Positions 56,080-64,000 of a DNA stretch of 64,000 bases are shown here, piece by piece. Both the position numbers and the translations under genes were made by a program. Every line of letters starts with the position of its first letter. The first letter of the stretch is position 1. The stretch lies in assembly GCF_000292345.1 (NCBI RefSeq), contig NZ_ALOU01000061.1:1-64000 (forward strand), given 5' to 3'. This DNA is from Cupriavidus sp. BIS7. GTDB lineage: Bacteria > Pseudomonadota > Gammaproteobacteria > Burkholderiales > Burkholderiaceae. The notes beneath the pieces were generated by a model that made no database searches, was not told the DNA's origin, and worked only from the letters and a program-made list of their open reading frames with translations.

Positions 56080-57366
56080 GTGCGACGAATCCAGTTTGCC
56101 TGGCTGCTATCCGGCCTGATCGGTTTGCAACTTCTGTGTGGTTGCCACCAGCAAGACGCGTCTGGCGCCAGTACGGCCGTGCCGCACCGAACCAGCATTT
56201 CCGCGCTGATATGGGCACCTGACTGGCCCGAGCAGATGCTGCAGATCGCTGCCGAGTTCAGCAAGCTCAATCCCGATGTGCACGTGGACGTTCAGTTCAT
56301 GATCGGCAACTCGGTCGAGGAGAACATCAAGCCCCGCGTGGCGGCCGGGACGTTGCCCGATCTCGTGAGCGTTAACCCTAACGCCTACTCGGCCCAACTG
56401 GCCGATCAGGGTGTCCTCACCAGCGTCAGCCAGACAGCCGCGTGGAAGAGCATGCTTGCCCCGCTCAAGCAGGACTGGAGCAGCCGCCGCGGCACGGCGT
56501 TCGGCATATCGGGCGGTGTCGCAACGACGATGATCTACTACAACCGCGATATGTTCGCCAAAGCGGGGATCGAGAAGCTGCCGGCCAATTTCGACGAGTT
56601 CCTGCACGTTTGCGCCCAGCTGAAACGTGCGGGATTCACGCCCATCATGTTGAACGGCGGTTTCCCGAACATGCTTGGAAACGGCCCGTTCATCTCGGGG
56701 TTCGCCAACAACGTGGTGGCGCATGAGCCGGACTGGAAAAGAAAGATGGCCGAGGGCACGCTGGATCTCGATACGCCCGAGGTGGCCGATATCTTCGCCA
56801 AGATGGCGCTGCTGCCCGACCGCGGCTACGTCCAGCCGTCGTTCATGTCAACCGGCTACGACGATGGCATGCGCCTTTTCAAGGAAGGCAAGGTGGCGAT
56901 GGCGTTCCAGGGTAGCTGGGCGGCCGGCCTTCTGCTGCACGGCAATCGCTTTCCGGTCGGCGTATTCATCCCGCCATGGAATGCGCGAGGCGAGACGGTG
57001 GTGCCCGTACTGGGCAGCGAAACGGGCTTTGCCGTCTGCGAGACGCCCAACAAGGCGGCTGCACTGCGCTTCCTGGAATTCATCGCCGGCAAGGGCTTCC
57101 CGATTCTGCAGCGCAAGCGCCACAACATCTCCCCGTTCCAGCCGGACGGCGGAGCGGTCGTCAACCCGGAAATTGTCGACTACGCGAAAGCGGTCAGTCG
57201 CTATTCGGTAACCGCCAGCCCGTACTATTCAACGCTGCCTTCGAACACGCTCGAGTCGCTGCATGGGTTGATGCAGGACGTACTTCTCAAGAAGCTCACG
57301 CCCCGGGAGGCAGCGAAGCGCCTCGACGAATCGGTCAAGAACGACGCGAAGATGCACTACAAATGA
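56080..57366 (+). CDS. Solute-binding lipoprotein of the sugar ABC (family 1) type
   Basis: A 428-residue extracytoplasmic binding protein. A lipoprotein signal ends at GLQLLCGC, so it is probably membrane-anchored. The body follows the sugar-binding pattern: AEFSKLNPDVHVDVQF, YYNRDMFAKAGIEKLPANFDEFL, MRLFKEGKVAMAFQGSWAAGLL and ETPNKAAALRFLEFIAG. No permease or ATPase genes are near. The start is a GTG at 56080; in-frame starts further upstream are possible. The stop overlaps the GGDEF-EAL start (ATGA), so the pair is translationally coupled and probably works as a periplasmic sensor for that enzyme. Confidence 0.85.
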   Translation: MRRIQFAWLLSGLIGLQLLCGCHQQDASGASTAVPHRTSISALIWAPDWPEQMLQIAAEFSKLNPDVHVDVQFMIGNSVEENIKPRVAAGTLPDLVSVNPNAYSAQLADQGVLTSVSQTAAWKSMLAPLKQDWSSRRGTAFGISGGVATTMIYYNRDMFAKAGIEKLPANFDEFLHVCAQLKRAGFTPIMLNGGFPNMLGNGPFISGFANNVVAHEPDWKRKMAEGTLDLDTPEVADIFAKMALLPDRGYVQPSFMSTGYDDGMRLFKEGKVAMAFQGSWAAGLLLHGNRFPVGVFIPPWNARGETVVPVLGSETGFAVCETPNKAAALRFLEFIAGKGFPILQRKRHNISPFQPDGGAVVNPEIVDYAKAVSRYSVTASPYYSTLPSNTLESLHGLMQDVLLKKLTPREAAKRLDESVKNDAKMHYK

Positions 57367-60290
57367 ACCCGACTCCAGGATTGCTGCGCCGCGCGTTCGA
57401 CTACCTCTCGCAGGACCTGCTTCGCCGTGTCGAGATTCGCTACCGGCTGATTGCCGCCTCCATTCTGCTGGCTTTGCTGCCGACGTTCATCTCGGGTTGC
57501 ATCTCCTATGTGAAGTCGGTCGAGGCGATCAGGGAGAACGCCGAGATATTCTCGAAGGAGGTGGTCAAGCAGGTCTCCAGAAACATCGGGTTGCGCATGC
57601 AGCAGATCGAGACGGAAAGCAACCTGCTGGTGCTCTCCGATCGGGTTCAAGGGGCGCTTGCGAGGGCCGCGGGCGGTAGCGCCAAGGTGCAAAGTGAAGC
57701 GCGTCAGGACATGGCGCGGCTACTGCTTGATCATTACGGCGCGGTTGATTTCATCAACCAGAAATACCTGCTCGACAAGAACAACCGGATTCTGGACACG
57801 CAGGCGTTTACGCAATTGACCCAGGGCGTGACGAGTCTGGTCAGGCGGGCCCAGGACACGCACGAACGCACTTACTGGGGCAGTTACGACAACGGCGTCG
57901 GACAACAGAACCTCGGGATGGTGCGCACCATTGTCGACAAAAGCAACAACGATCATCTCGGCAATCTGGTTCTGATCGTTCGTCCCGCATTCTTCTCGAC
58001 GATATTCAACGACGTCGCCACGGGCAGCGGCACGCAGATCTACATTCTCGATGCAAGCGGCGGCAAGGTGATCATCCGTGCCGACGCCGCCAGCACCGAC
58101 GCGATCCCCGAATCCGACCTCATCGAGAACATCTCGCACAACGCGGCGCCAGGCGAGGCGCGAAGCTTCGTGGCGTTCGCCGGGAAACGTGGTGGACGCT
58201 ACCTGGCCGCGTACGTGAGAGTCCCCGGAACGAGCTGGTTCGTGGTCAGCACGATTGCGGAAAAGAAGCTGACGGTAGAGGCGCAGGCGGTGCGAAACCA
58301 GATCGTGCTGGTCGGCATTTCGGGTTTCCTGCTGTCGATCTTCCTTGCGTACTTCATATCCCACAGTATTTCCGCGCCGTTAAGGGAACTGGTACGCAAG
58401 GTGCACGATACCGGCGACGATGCCGGCGCCCAGGTTGACGAAACGGTCCATGCGACAGCCACGGCCAGCGCGCAGGACGAACTGGGCAGGCTCTCGCAAC
58501 GCTTCGAAAGAATGCGCGAAGCGATCACGCAGAAGATCCTGAAGATCAACGAGATCAACGCCTCGCTCGAACAAACCGTCGTCGACCGAACGGCCGAACT
58601 CATCGAGCGGGAGCGGGAGTCCCGCACGTTGATCGAGAACTCTCCCGATACCATTGCCCGCTACGACCGCTCGTATCGCCGCATATACGCCAATCCCGCG
58701 TTCTGTGCGCTGGCGGGGTGCGGTCTCGCCGAAGTGCTCGGCAAGCGGCCCTCGGAACTCCCCGGCGGTCCCAACGCACTGATCTACGAAAAGATCATCA
58801 GCGAAGTCATTGCCAGCGGGAAAAGCGCGCAATTCGAGTTGAGATGGGCCGGGAAGGACGGGCAGGACCAATGCTCGCACATCCGCATCACACCGGAGAT
58901 CGACCGATCCGGCAACGTGAACTCCGTGCTGGCCGTTGGCCGCGATCTCTCCGACCGGATGGCGTTCGAGGCAACCATCTGGAAACAGGCCAACTTCGAC
59001 GCGCTGACCGGCTTGCCGAATCGCCAGATGTTCCATCAACGCCTGGCGCAGGAAGCCGGGCAACCGGACCTGTTCGGGCAGCGCATTGCGTTGATGCTGA
59101 TCGACCTGGACCGCTTCAAGGAAGTCAACGATTCGCTGGGGCACGACATGGGGGATATCCTCCTGATCGAAGCCGGCAAGCGCATCGTTTCGTGCGTGCG
59201 CCAATCCGATACGGTTGCCCGTCTTGGCGGCGACGAGTTCACCGTCATCTTGCCGGGCCTGGGCGACACGGAAAGCGTCGAGCGGATCGCGAAGACCATC
59301 ATCGGCAAACTGGCCGAGCCTTTCAGGCTCGGCGCGGACGAAGCCTTCGTTTCCGCCAGCGTTGGCGTCACCTTTTACCCGGACGACGCCAGCGATCTCG
59401 ACGTGCTGTTCAAGAACGTCGATCAGGCGATGTATGCGGCCAAGAACGCCGGGCGCAATCGCTTCAGCTACTTCACGCCCGATATGCAGGTGGAAACCGA
59501 AAGGCGCCTGCGGCTCACCAACGACCTGCGCGTCGCCCTGCCCGGCAAGCAGTTTCAGCTCTGCTACCAGCCCATCGTCGACCTGGCGACCGGCGAGATC
59601 TGCAAGGCCGAGGCGCTGATCCGCTGGCTGCACCCTGAGCGCGGCACCATCAGCCCGCTCGAATTCATTTCTCTTGCCGAGGACACGGGCCTCATCGTTC
59701 CAATCGGCGACTGGGTGTTCAGGCAAGCCGTGCAACAGGCCCGGCAATGGCGAGACCAGTTCCATCCGTCTTTCCAGATCAGTGTCAACATGTCTCCAGT
59801 GCAGATTCGTCAAGACAGCCTGCTGTGCGCGCGCTGGTCCGACTTCCTCGCACACGAAGGCATGCCGGGGCAAAGCGTCGTGGTGGAAATCACCGAAGGG
59901 CTGCTATTGCAGGCGGAATCGAAGATTGACGAGAAACTGCTGACCTTCCGCCGCAGCGGCATGGGGATTTCGATAGATGACTTCGGAACAGGTTACTCGT
60001 CGCTCGCCTATCTCAAGCGATTCGACATCGACTACCTGAAGATCGATCGATCCTTCGTCCACAACCTCAGCTTCGACGAAGACAACCAGGCGCTGTGCGA
60101 GGCAATGGTCGTCCTTGCGCACAAGCTCGGCATCCAGGTCATTGCAGAGGGGGTTGAGACCACCGAGCAACGCGATTTTCTCAAGGCTGTCGGTTGCGAT
60201 TTTGCTCAGGGCTTTCTCTATTCGATGCCAGTTCCACCCGGCGAATTCGAACGCCTGGTCTGGCCGCAGCTTGCTGAGCAGGCCGACTGA
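57363..60290 (+). CDS. Membrane sensor with PAS-GGDEF-EAL (c-di-GMP synthase/phosphodiesterase)
   Basis: A 975-residue protein. Membrane segments near residues 30-50 and 310-335 enclose a periplasmic Cache-like domain; a HAMP-like stretch, a coiled coil and a PAS domain (LIENSPDTIARYDRSYRRIYANPAF) follow. The GGDEF domain is intact (RLGGDEF) with an RxxD inhibitory site (RQSD) five residues before it. The EAL domain keeps EALIRW, SVNMSP, EITEG, DDFGTGYSSL, KIDRSF and AEGVET, so both activities are possible. It starts inside the stop of the binding-lipoprotein gene, which probably supplies the sensed ligand. Confidence 0.9.
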   Translation: MNPTPGLLRRAFDYLSQDLLRRVEIRYRLIAASILLALLPTFISGCISYVKSVEAIRENAEIFSKEVVKQVSRNIGLRMQQIETESNLLVLSDRVQGALARAAGGSAKVQSEARQDMARLLLDHYGAVDFINQKYLLDKNNRILDTQAFTQLTQGVTSLVRRAQDTHERTYWGSYDNGVGQQNLGMVRTIVDKSNNDHLGNLVLIVRPAFFSTIFNDVATGSGTQIYILDASGGKVIIRADAASTDAIPESDLIENISHNAAPGEARSFVAFAGKRGGRYLAAYVRVPGTSWFVVSTIAEKKLTVEAQAVRNQIVLVGISGFLLSIFLAYFISHSISAPLRELVRKVHDTGDDAGAQVDETVHATATASAQDELGRLSQRFERMREAITQKILKINEINASLEQTVVDRTAELIERERESRTLIENSPDTIARYDRSYRRIYANPAFCALAGCGLAEVLGKRPSELPGGPNALIYEKIISEVIASGKSAQFELRWAGKDGQDQCSHIRITPEIDRSGNVNSVLAVGRDLSDRMAFEATIWKQANFDALTGLPNRQMFHQRLAQEAGQPDLFGQRIALMLIDLDRFKEVNDSLGHDMGDILLIEAGKRIVSCVRQSDTVARLGGDEFTVILPGLGDTESVERIAKTIIGKLAEPFRLGADEAFVSASVGVTFYPDDASDLDVLFKNVDQAMYAAKNAGRNRFSYFTPDMQVETERRLRLTNDLRVALPGKQFQLCYQPIVDLATGEICKAEALIRWLHPERGTISPLEFISLAEDTGLIVPIGDWVFRQAVQQARQWRDQFHPSFQISVNMSPVQIRQDSLLCARWSDFLAHEGMPGQSVVVEITEGLLLQAESKIDEKLLTFRRSGMGISIDDFGTGYSSLAYLKRFDIDYLKIDRSFVHNLSFDEDNQALCEAMVVLAHKLGIQVIAEGVETTEQRDFLKAVGCDFAQGFLYSMPVPPGEFERLVWPQLAEQAD

Positions 60291-60360
60291 TGCTCAGCGG
60301 CCAGGACCCGTACTGGCATGAGTCAGCCGGCCGTGAAACCTCAGACCGCGGTCATCGTAC

Positions 60361-61785
60361 TTACGGCACTTCCACCTGCGCCTGGATGCGGCCCTCGCGG
60401 ATCGCCGCGATGAAAGCCCGATAGTCGCTGCGGTTCTGCGAGCAATACTCGGTCGCGAACTCGCAGATGGCGTCTTCGAACGTCTGGCCGGAGCCCATGT
60501 AGCCGGCAATCATGGCCGCGTCGCCAGAGCGTGCGTGGGCACGAGCCAGCGCTTGCGCGCACATTCGGCCGTAATGCCTGAGCATGTTGGCATCCCAGTC
60601 CTCGATAATGGCCGACAGCTTCATGTCGCGTAGCTGGCGGATATAGAAGTCCCGGCCGTTCTCGCCGCGAGTCCATCCCAGGAACAGGTCGCTGGCGGCC
60701 TGCATCAGCCGCTGCCCTGCTATCACCCGCTGGCCGTGATTTGGATACTCGCTTCTGCCAGCGTACGGTTCCAGCACGGAGGCCCGTGCCTCCTTGATCT
60801 GCAGGAATAGCGGATCGTTGTCGGCGGCCATGAACAGGGCGACACCACACCTGGTCCCCACGCTTCCTACCCCCACGACCTTGAAGGCCATGTCAAAGTA
60901 GCGGAAGCGATTGAACAGCATCCATATGTGATCGGGCAAGCTTTCCCGATAGCCGTCGATGGCTTCGGAGAAGCCCGAGGAAATCCCCGGTGCCATGTCT
61001 TCGTCCGGATGAAAGATCAACGGCGGTTCGTCCTTGATTCGTGGTTTCGCCCCCTCCTCCGACACGAGCTTCGGATACATGTGATCAGGCACCGATTTGC
61101 GCCGCTCGGCCTCGATCCGTTCCGCCAGCCGCTTGCGGGCCAGCGCCACAGTGTCCGGGTCACCGCTTCGATCCTCATACTTCTGCAGGTCGATCCGGTC
61201 GTACCAGACATCCAGTGCGCGCATCCAGCCATAGTCGAACATCCGTTCGCGGTAGTGGCGAACCAGGTCGGTAACGGCGCGCGCCGCGTCGCTCTTCGGC
61301 AGCGCAAGATGCTCCGCCGCAATCGCCACGCTTGCCGCCAATCGCTTGACGTCCCACTCGAAGGGAGCCGGCAACGTTTCGTCAAGGTCGTTGATGTCGA
61401 AGATCACATTGCGCTCCGGCGTTGCGAACCCGCCGAAGTTCATCAGATGTGCGTCACCGCATGCCTGCACCCTGATGCCGGATGTGGGTGTATCGCCAAG
61501 ATCCGCTGCCATGATCGCTGCGGCCCCGCGATAGAACGCAAACGGCGAAGCGGACATCCGCCCGAAGCGGATCGGAACCAGTTGCTCGATCCGGCCCTCG
61601 TTCGACTCAATCAGGATGTCGAGAGGGTCCCTGCGGTCTGCCGGCGGCTTCCATCCGGCCTGCGCCGTGCGCGGCGTGTTATCGCGCAGCGCACGCCCCG
61701 CTGCCGCGCGCTCGTCGGCGCTCATGAAGCCGGTGGCCTCCTGCGCGCTACCGGCGGCCATCTTCAATTTTTCAGGCTTGTTCAT
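60361..61785 (-). CDS. DUF2252 family protein (kinase-like fold)
   Basis: A 474-residue protein with DUF2252 hallmarks: FYRGAAAIMAADL, ACGDAHLMNFGGF (110-120) and FDINDLDETLPAPFEWDVKRLAAS (129-152). The GDAHxxNFG and DINDLDE motifs resemble the catalytic and metal-binding loops of aminoglycoside phosphotransferase-like kinases. The substrate is unknown. The gene converges with the GGDEF-EAL gene and lies 15 nt downstream of the SulP gene, so it is probably co-transcribed with it. Confidence 0.85.
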   Translation of the reverse strand: MNKPEKLKMAAGSAQEATGFMSADERAAAGRALRDNTPRTAQAGWKPPADRRDPLDILIESNEGRIEQLVPIRFGRMSASPFAFYRGAAAIMAADLGDTPTSGIRVQACGDAHLMNFGGFATPERNVIFDINDLDETLPAPFEWDVKRLAASVAIAAEHLALPKSDAARAVTDLVRHYRERMFDYGWMRALDVWYDRIDLQKYEDRSGDPDTVALARKRLAERIEAERRKSVPDHMYPKLVSEEGAKPRIKDEPPLIFHPDEDMAPGISSGFSEAIDGYRESLPDHIWMLFNRFRYFDMAFKVVGVGSVGTRCGVALFMAADNDPLFLQIKEARASVLEPYAGRSEYPNHGQRVIAGQRLMQAASDLFLGWTRGENGRDFYIRQLRDMKLSAIIEDWDANMLRHYGRMCAQALARAHARSGDAAMIAGYMGSGQTFEDAICEFATEYCSQNRSDYRAFIAAIREGRIQAQVEVP

Positions 61786-61800
61786 TTCAGCGTCCTCGAT

Positions 61801-63567
61801 TCAAACATCGCCCGCGTGCAACGGCTCCAACGGAGGATCAGCAGGCGCAGCGGCGTGAAAGTCGTCAACCGCATCGGCAATCGTCGTGCGACGGTCAAGA
61901 TGGCCAACGAGCTTGTCCAGGCCCTCTGCCCGCAAGACGTCCCGGACTTCCGCGTGCGCGCCAACCACCTGCAGCGCGGTGCCGGACGCTCGCAGTGCAT
62001 CATGCATCGTTGCCAGCATGCGCACGCCCGCAAGATCCATCGCCGGAGAGTTTGACAAGTCGCAGATAACCAGCCGGATGGGCTCCTGGCATGCGCGAAG
62101 CCTTTCCCAGAAGCCGCTTTTGACGTGTTCGACATTGAAGTAAAGCAGCGCGGCTTCCGGGCGGAAGATCAGCACACCTGGCGTCGGCTCGTTATCGGGG
62201 TTGCGTTCGATATCGGAGAACAGCCGCGTGCCGGGAATGCGGCCGAGAAATGCAAGGTGCGGCCGGGCTGCCCGGCGAATCAGCAGCAGCATCGAAACCA
62301 GCACCGCCACGATCACGCCCTTCAGGATGCCGAGCAGCAGGACGGCCGCGAATGCCGCCATCGTGATTGCGAACTCGAAACGGCTGACGCGCCAGACATG
62401 ACGTAGCTCGCCGATATCGATCAGGCCCTTTACCGCCACCAGGACGATGGCGGCCAGCACCACATTGGGCAGGTTGGTCAGCAAGCCGGTCAGGAACATC
62501 AGGCACAGCCCGATGGTGATGGAAGCGAAGACCAGCGCAAGCGGGGTGCGCGCACCGGCCTTGTCATTGACCGACGACTGCGACAATCCCCCGGCAACCG
62601 GGTAGGCCTGGAACAGGCCGGCCGAGAGGTTGGCAACGCCCAGGCCGAGCAGTTCCTGACGCGCATCGATCTCGTATCCATGTGACTGGGCTAACGCGCG
62701 CGCTGCCGAGACACTCTCCACATACGACAGCAGCATGCAGGCGAACGCCAGCGGAACCACCCCGTCCACGTCGCGCGGACGCAGGGCTGGCAGGCGGAAA
62801 GCGGGCAGCCCTTGCGGCAATGCACCAACCACCTTGAAGCCAAGCTCCGGCAATGACGTGACCGACAGCAGGACAGTCGAAATCACGACAACAGCCAATG
62901 CCACCGGACGGCCGGGAAGGAATTTCTCCCCAAGCAGCAGCATGCCGATCGCGACGAGTCCGAACGCCAGCACGGCGAGGTTGGTCTGCGGTATCTGCCC
63001 CGCGAGTATGGAAATACGCTCGAAAAAGAACTCGCCCCCGCCTTTGACGCCGAACAGCTTCGGCAACTGGGTCAGCGCGATCGTCAGGGCTGCGCCTGCC
63101 TTGAACCCTAGCAGGATGGTCTCACTGATGAAATTGACCAGCGAACTGAGCCGCAGCAGCCACGCGCCGATGCACATGACCGCCACCAGCAGCGCCGTCA
63201 AGGCGGCGATCGACGCCCAGCGGCCGGGGTCTCCGGCGGCCATGTCCGCCACCGTGACACCAACCAGCATCGAGATGGCAGACGTCGGCCCGATGGCAAG
63301 CTGGCGCGACGAACCGAACAGCGCGTAGAAGAACCCGCCAACCAGGTAGCAATAAACGCCGTACTGGGCAGGCAGCCCGGCAAGCGATGCGTACGCCAGC
63401 GATACCGGAATGCCGTATGCGGCAAGCGTGACGCCGGCTACGATGTCGCGCCGCAACCAGCCACGCTGATAGGCCGGCAACCATTGGGCCGGCGGGAACA
63501 ACGCGCGCCAGCCGGTCGGGGCGGCGCGGCCGGACCGCGCGTCAGACAAGGCAGGAGCTTCGGACAT
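61801..63567 (-). CDS. SulP-family anion transporter with C-terminal STAS domain
   Basis: A 588-residue carrier with 10-14 hydrophobic segments and a cytoplasmic STAS domain (from about residue 450; DLSNSPAMDLAGVRML). The N-terminal signature AYGIPVSLAYASLAGLPAQYGVY and the IGPTSAISMLVG segment are typical of SulP sulfate, bicarbonate or dicarboxylate carriers; the anion cannot be read. The start at 63567 follows AGGACGCC. It is the first gene of a two-gene unit with DUF2252. Confidence 0.9.
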   Translation of the reverse strand: MSEAPALSDARSGRAAPTGWRALFPPAQWLPAYQRGWLRRDIVAGVTLAAYGIPVSLAYASLAGLPAQYGVYCYLVGGFFYALFGSSRQLAIGPTSAISMLVGVTVADMAAGDPGRWASIAALTALLVAVMCIGAWLLRLSSLVNFISETILLGFKAGAALTIALTQLPKLFGVKGGGEFFFERISILAGQIPQTNLAVLAFGLVAIGMLLLGEKFLPGRPVALAVVVISTVLLSVTSLPELGFKVVGALPQGLPAFRLPALRPRDVDGVVPLAFACMLLSYVESVSAARALAQSHGYEIDARQELLGLGVANLSAGLFQAYPVAGGLSQSSVNDKAGARTPLALVFASITIGLCLMFLTGLLTNLPNVVLAAIVLVAVKGLIDIGELRHVWRVSRFEFAITMAAFAAVLLLGILKGVIVAVLVSMLLLIRRAARPHLAFLGRIPGTRLFSDIERNPDNEPTPGVLIFRPEAALLYFNVEHVKSGFWERLRACQEPIRLVICDLSNSPAMDLAGVRMLATMHDALRASGTALQVVGAHAEVRDVLRAEGLDKLVGHLDRRTTIADAVDDFHAAAPADPPLEPLHAGDV

Positions 63568-63893
63568 GGCGTCCTCCCGGCAATCAGCAATCGAGTGGCG
63601 GAATCGAGTGGCGGTTCAGAGCCCGGGACGGGCCTTCGCCCACGTGGCCCTCATCAGTCAAGGTAGTTGTCTAGCCTGACGAGAGTTTGATCCATGTCAC
63701 GGCAGCGTGCTCGCGTTTCGCAGCGTATGCACACGCAGCCGCATCCGCGAATCCTGGAAAAACAAAACAAGGACACAGAACACATGCTTTGATTTAACGC
63801 AAGCTGAAATCAACAAGCTACCTTTTCATCGACTTGCCGCTTTCTATACTCGATGCTCGAAGCGAGCCTGACAACAATACGGCGAGGTGCAAG
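63568..63893. other. 326-nt intergenic region at the right end
   Basis: This region separates the SulP gene (-) from the secreted-protein gene (+). It holds a 13-nt tandem duplication (63589-63614) and an AT-rich part around 63765-63850; TATACT at 63845-63850 could be a -10 box for the right-hand gene, though no good -35 was found. Confidence 0.5.
63589..63614. repeat. 13-nt perfect tandem duplication
   Basis: AATCGAGTGGCGG occurs twice without a gap, 21 nt upstream of the SulP start codon. It is probably a small slippage product. Confidence 0.9.
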
Positions 63894-64000
63894 ATGAACG
63901 CTAGCGCGAGGTGTTCGGTCGCTTTTCGTTTAGCTATTGCCCTTCTGGCTGCGACGTTCGCGCCGACAAGCATCGCCGTTCCCGCCTTCGCCCGGCAGAC
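63894..64000 (+). CDS. Partial gene for a secreted protein (truncated by the window end)
   Basis: The reading frame opens at 63894 behind GGCGAGGTGCAAG and stays open to the edge. The first 35 residues look like a signal peptide (SVAFRLAIALLAATFAPT, then IAVPAFA as a possible cleavage site). Nothing of the mature protein is present, so the function is unknown. Confidence 0.6.
   Translation, partial: MNASARCSVAFRLAIALLAATFAPTSIAVPAFARQ

Noticed and set aside
58380..59873. A minus-strand open frame of 497 codons within the GGDEF-EAL gene
   Set aside because: The plus strand carries intact GGDEF and EAL motifs across the same bases; the minus frame has no domain signature.

Overview
The window is GC-rich, tightly packed bacterial chromosome of the Burkholderiales type, most like Cupriavidus or Ralstonia. 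The evidence is the GC content, the many FCD-type GntR regulators, the GGAG-type ribosome binding sites, and the mix of aromatic and organic-acid catabolic genes. This is inference from gene content; there is no rRNA or tRNA in the window to anchor it. One island (about 34.9-37.8 kb, plus the non-coding stretch at 42.1-42.7 kb) is clearly AT-richer than the rest.

Layout. 0-10 kb: an organic-acid CoA-thioester cluster. On the minus strand lie a ThDP-dependent lyase, a formyl-CoA transferase (frc) and an ADP-forming acyl-CoA ligase. Diverging from them is a sucCD-like CoA ligase pair, followed by an FCD-GntR regulator and a PanE-like reductase. Four matching operator-like sites lie in front of these units, so they look like one regulon. 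10-14.4 kb: a TerC-like membrane protein, a second GntR, DUF427, a small protein, and a GlxA-like regulator divergent from DUF3088. 14.7-19.4 kb: a cystine-type ABC importer with D-cysteine desulfhydrase and a C-S lyase. 19.5-25.1 kb: an uncharacterised five-gene catabolic operon (two alpha/beta-barrel proteins, SDR, quinone oxidoreductase, DUF1329) with a divergent AraC regulator. 25.3-26.4 kb: a SpoIIAA-like protein and a cold-shock/DUF1294 protein.

26.5-42.1 kb: a complete group 2 (ABC-transporter-dependent) capsule operon on the minus strand: kpsM, kpsT, kpsE, kpsD, a two-domain polymerase-like glycosyltransferase, an acyltransferase, kdsA, kpsF/kdsD, kpsC, kpsS. It continues without an obvious break into a small membrane protein, a membrane-bound serine hydrolase and a cytochrome P450. 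The central glycosyltransferase joins a GT2 domain to a KpsS-like domain, and with the local Kdo-synthesis genes this suggests a Kdo-containing capsule repeat.

43-48.2 kb: a three-subunit, apparently soluble NADH-linked fumarate-reductase-like enzyme (FrdB-, FrdA- and NuoF-like) with a DASS dicarboxylate carrier. 48.2-50.1 kb: glutaminase and a potassium-channel-like protein. 50.1-50.6 kb: a wrecked Kelch/Ig lipoprotein gene. 50.7-52.6 kb: intradiol dioxygenase plus maleylacetate reductase (hydroxyquinol lower pathway). 52.9-55.9 kb: an unknown protein, an ArsN2-like acetyltransferase, and a DUF3311/SSS monocarboxylate transporter pair. 56.1-60.3 kb: a solute-binding lipoprotein translationally coupled to a GGDEF-EAL protein. 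60.4-63.6 kb: DUF2252 and a SulP transporter. A secreted-protein gene runs off the right edge.

The most unusual items are the Frc plus 2-hydroxyacyl-CoA-lyase-like regulon, the two-domain capsule glycosyltransferase with a P450 tail on the operon, the soluble NADH:fumarate-reductase-like trio, and the binding-protein/c-di-GMP pair.
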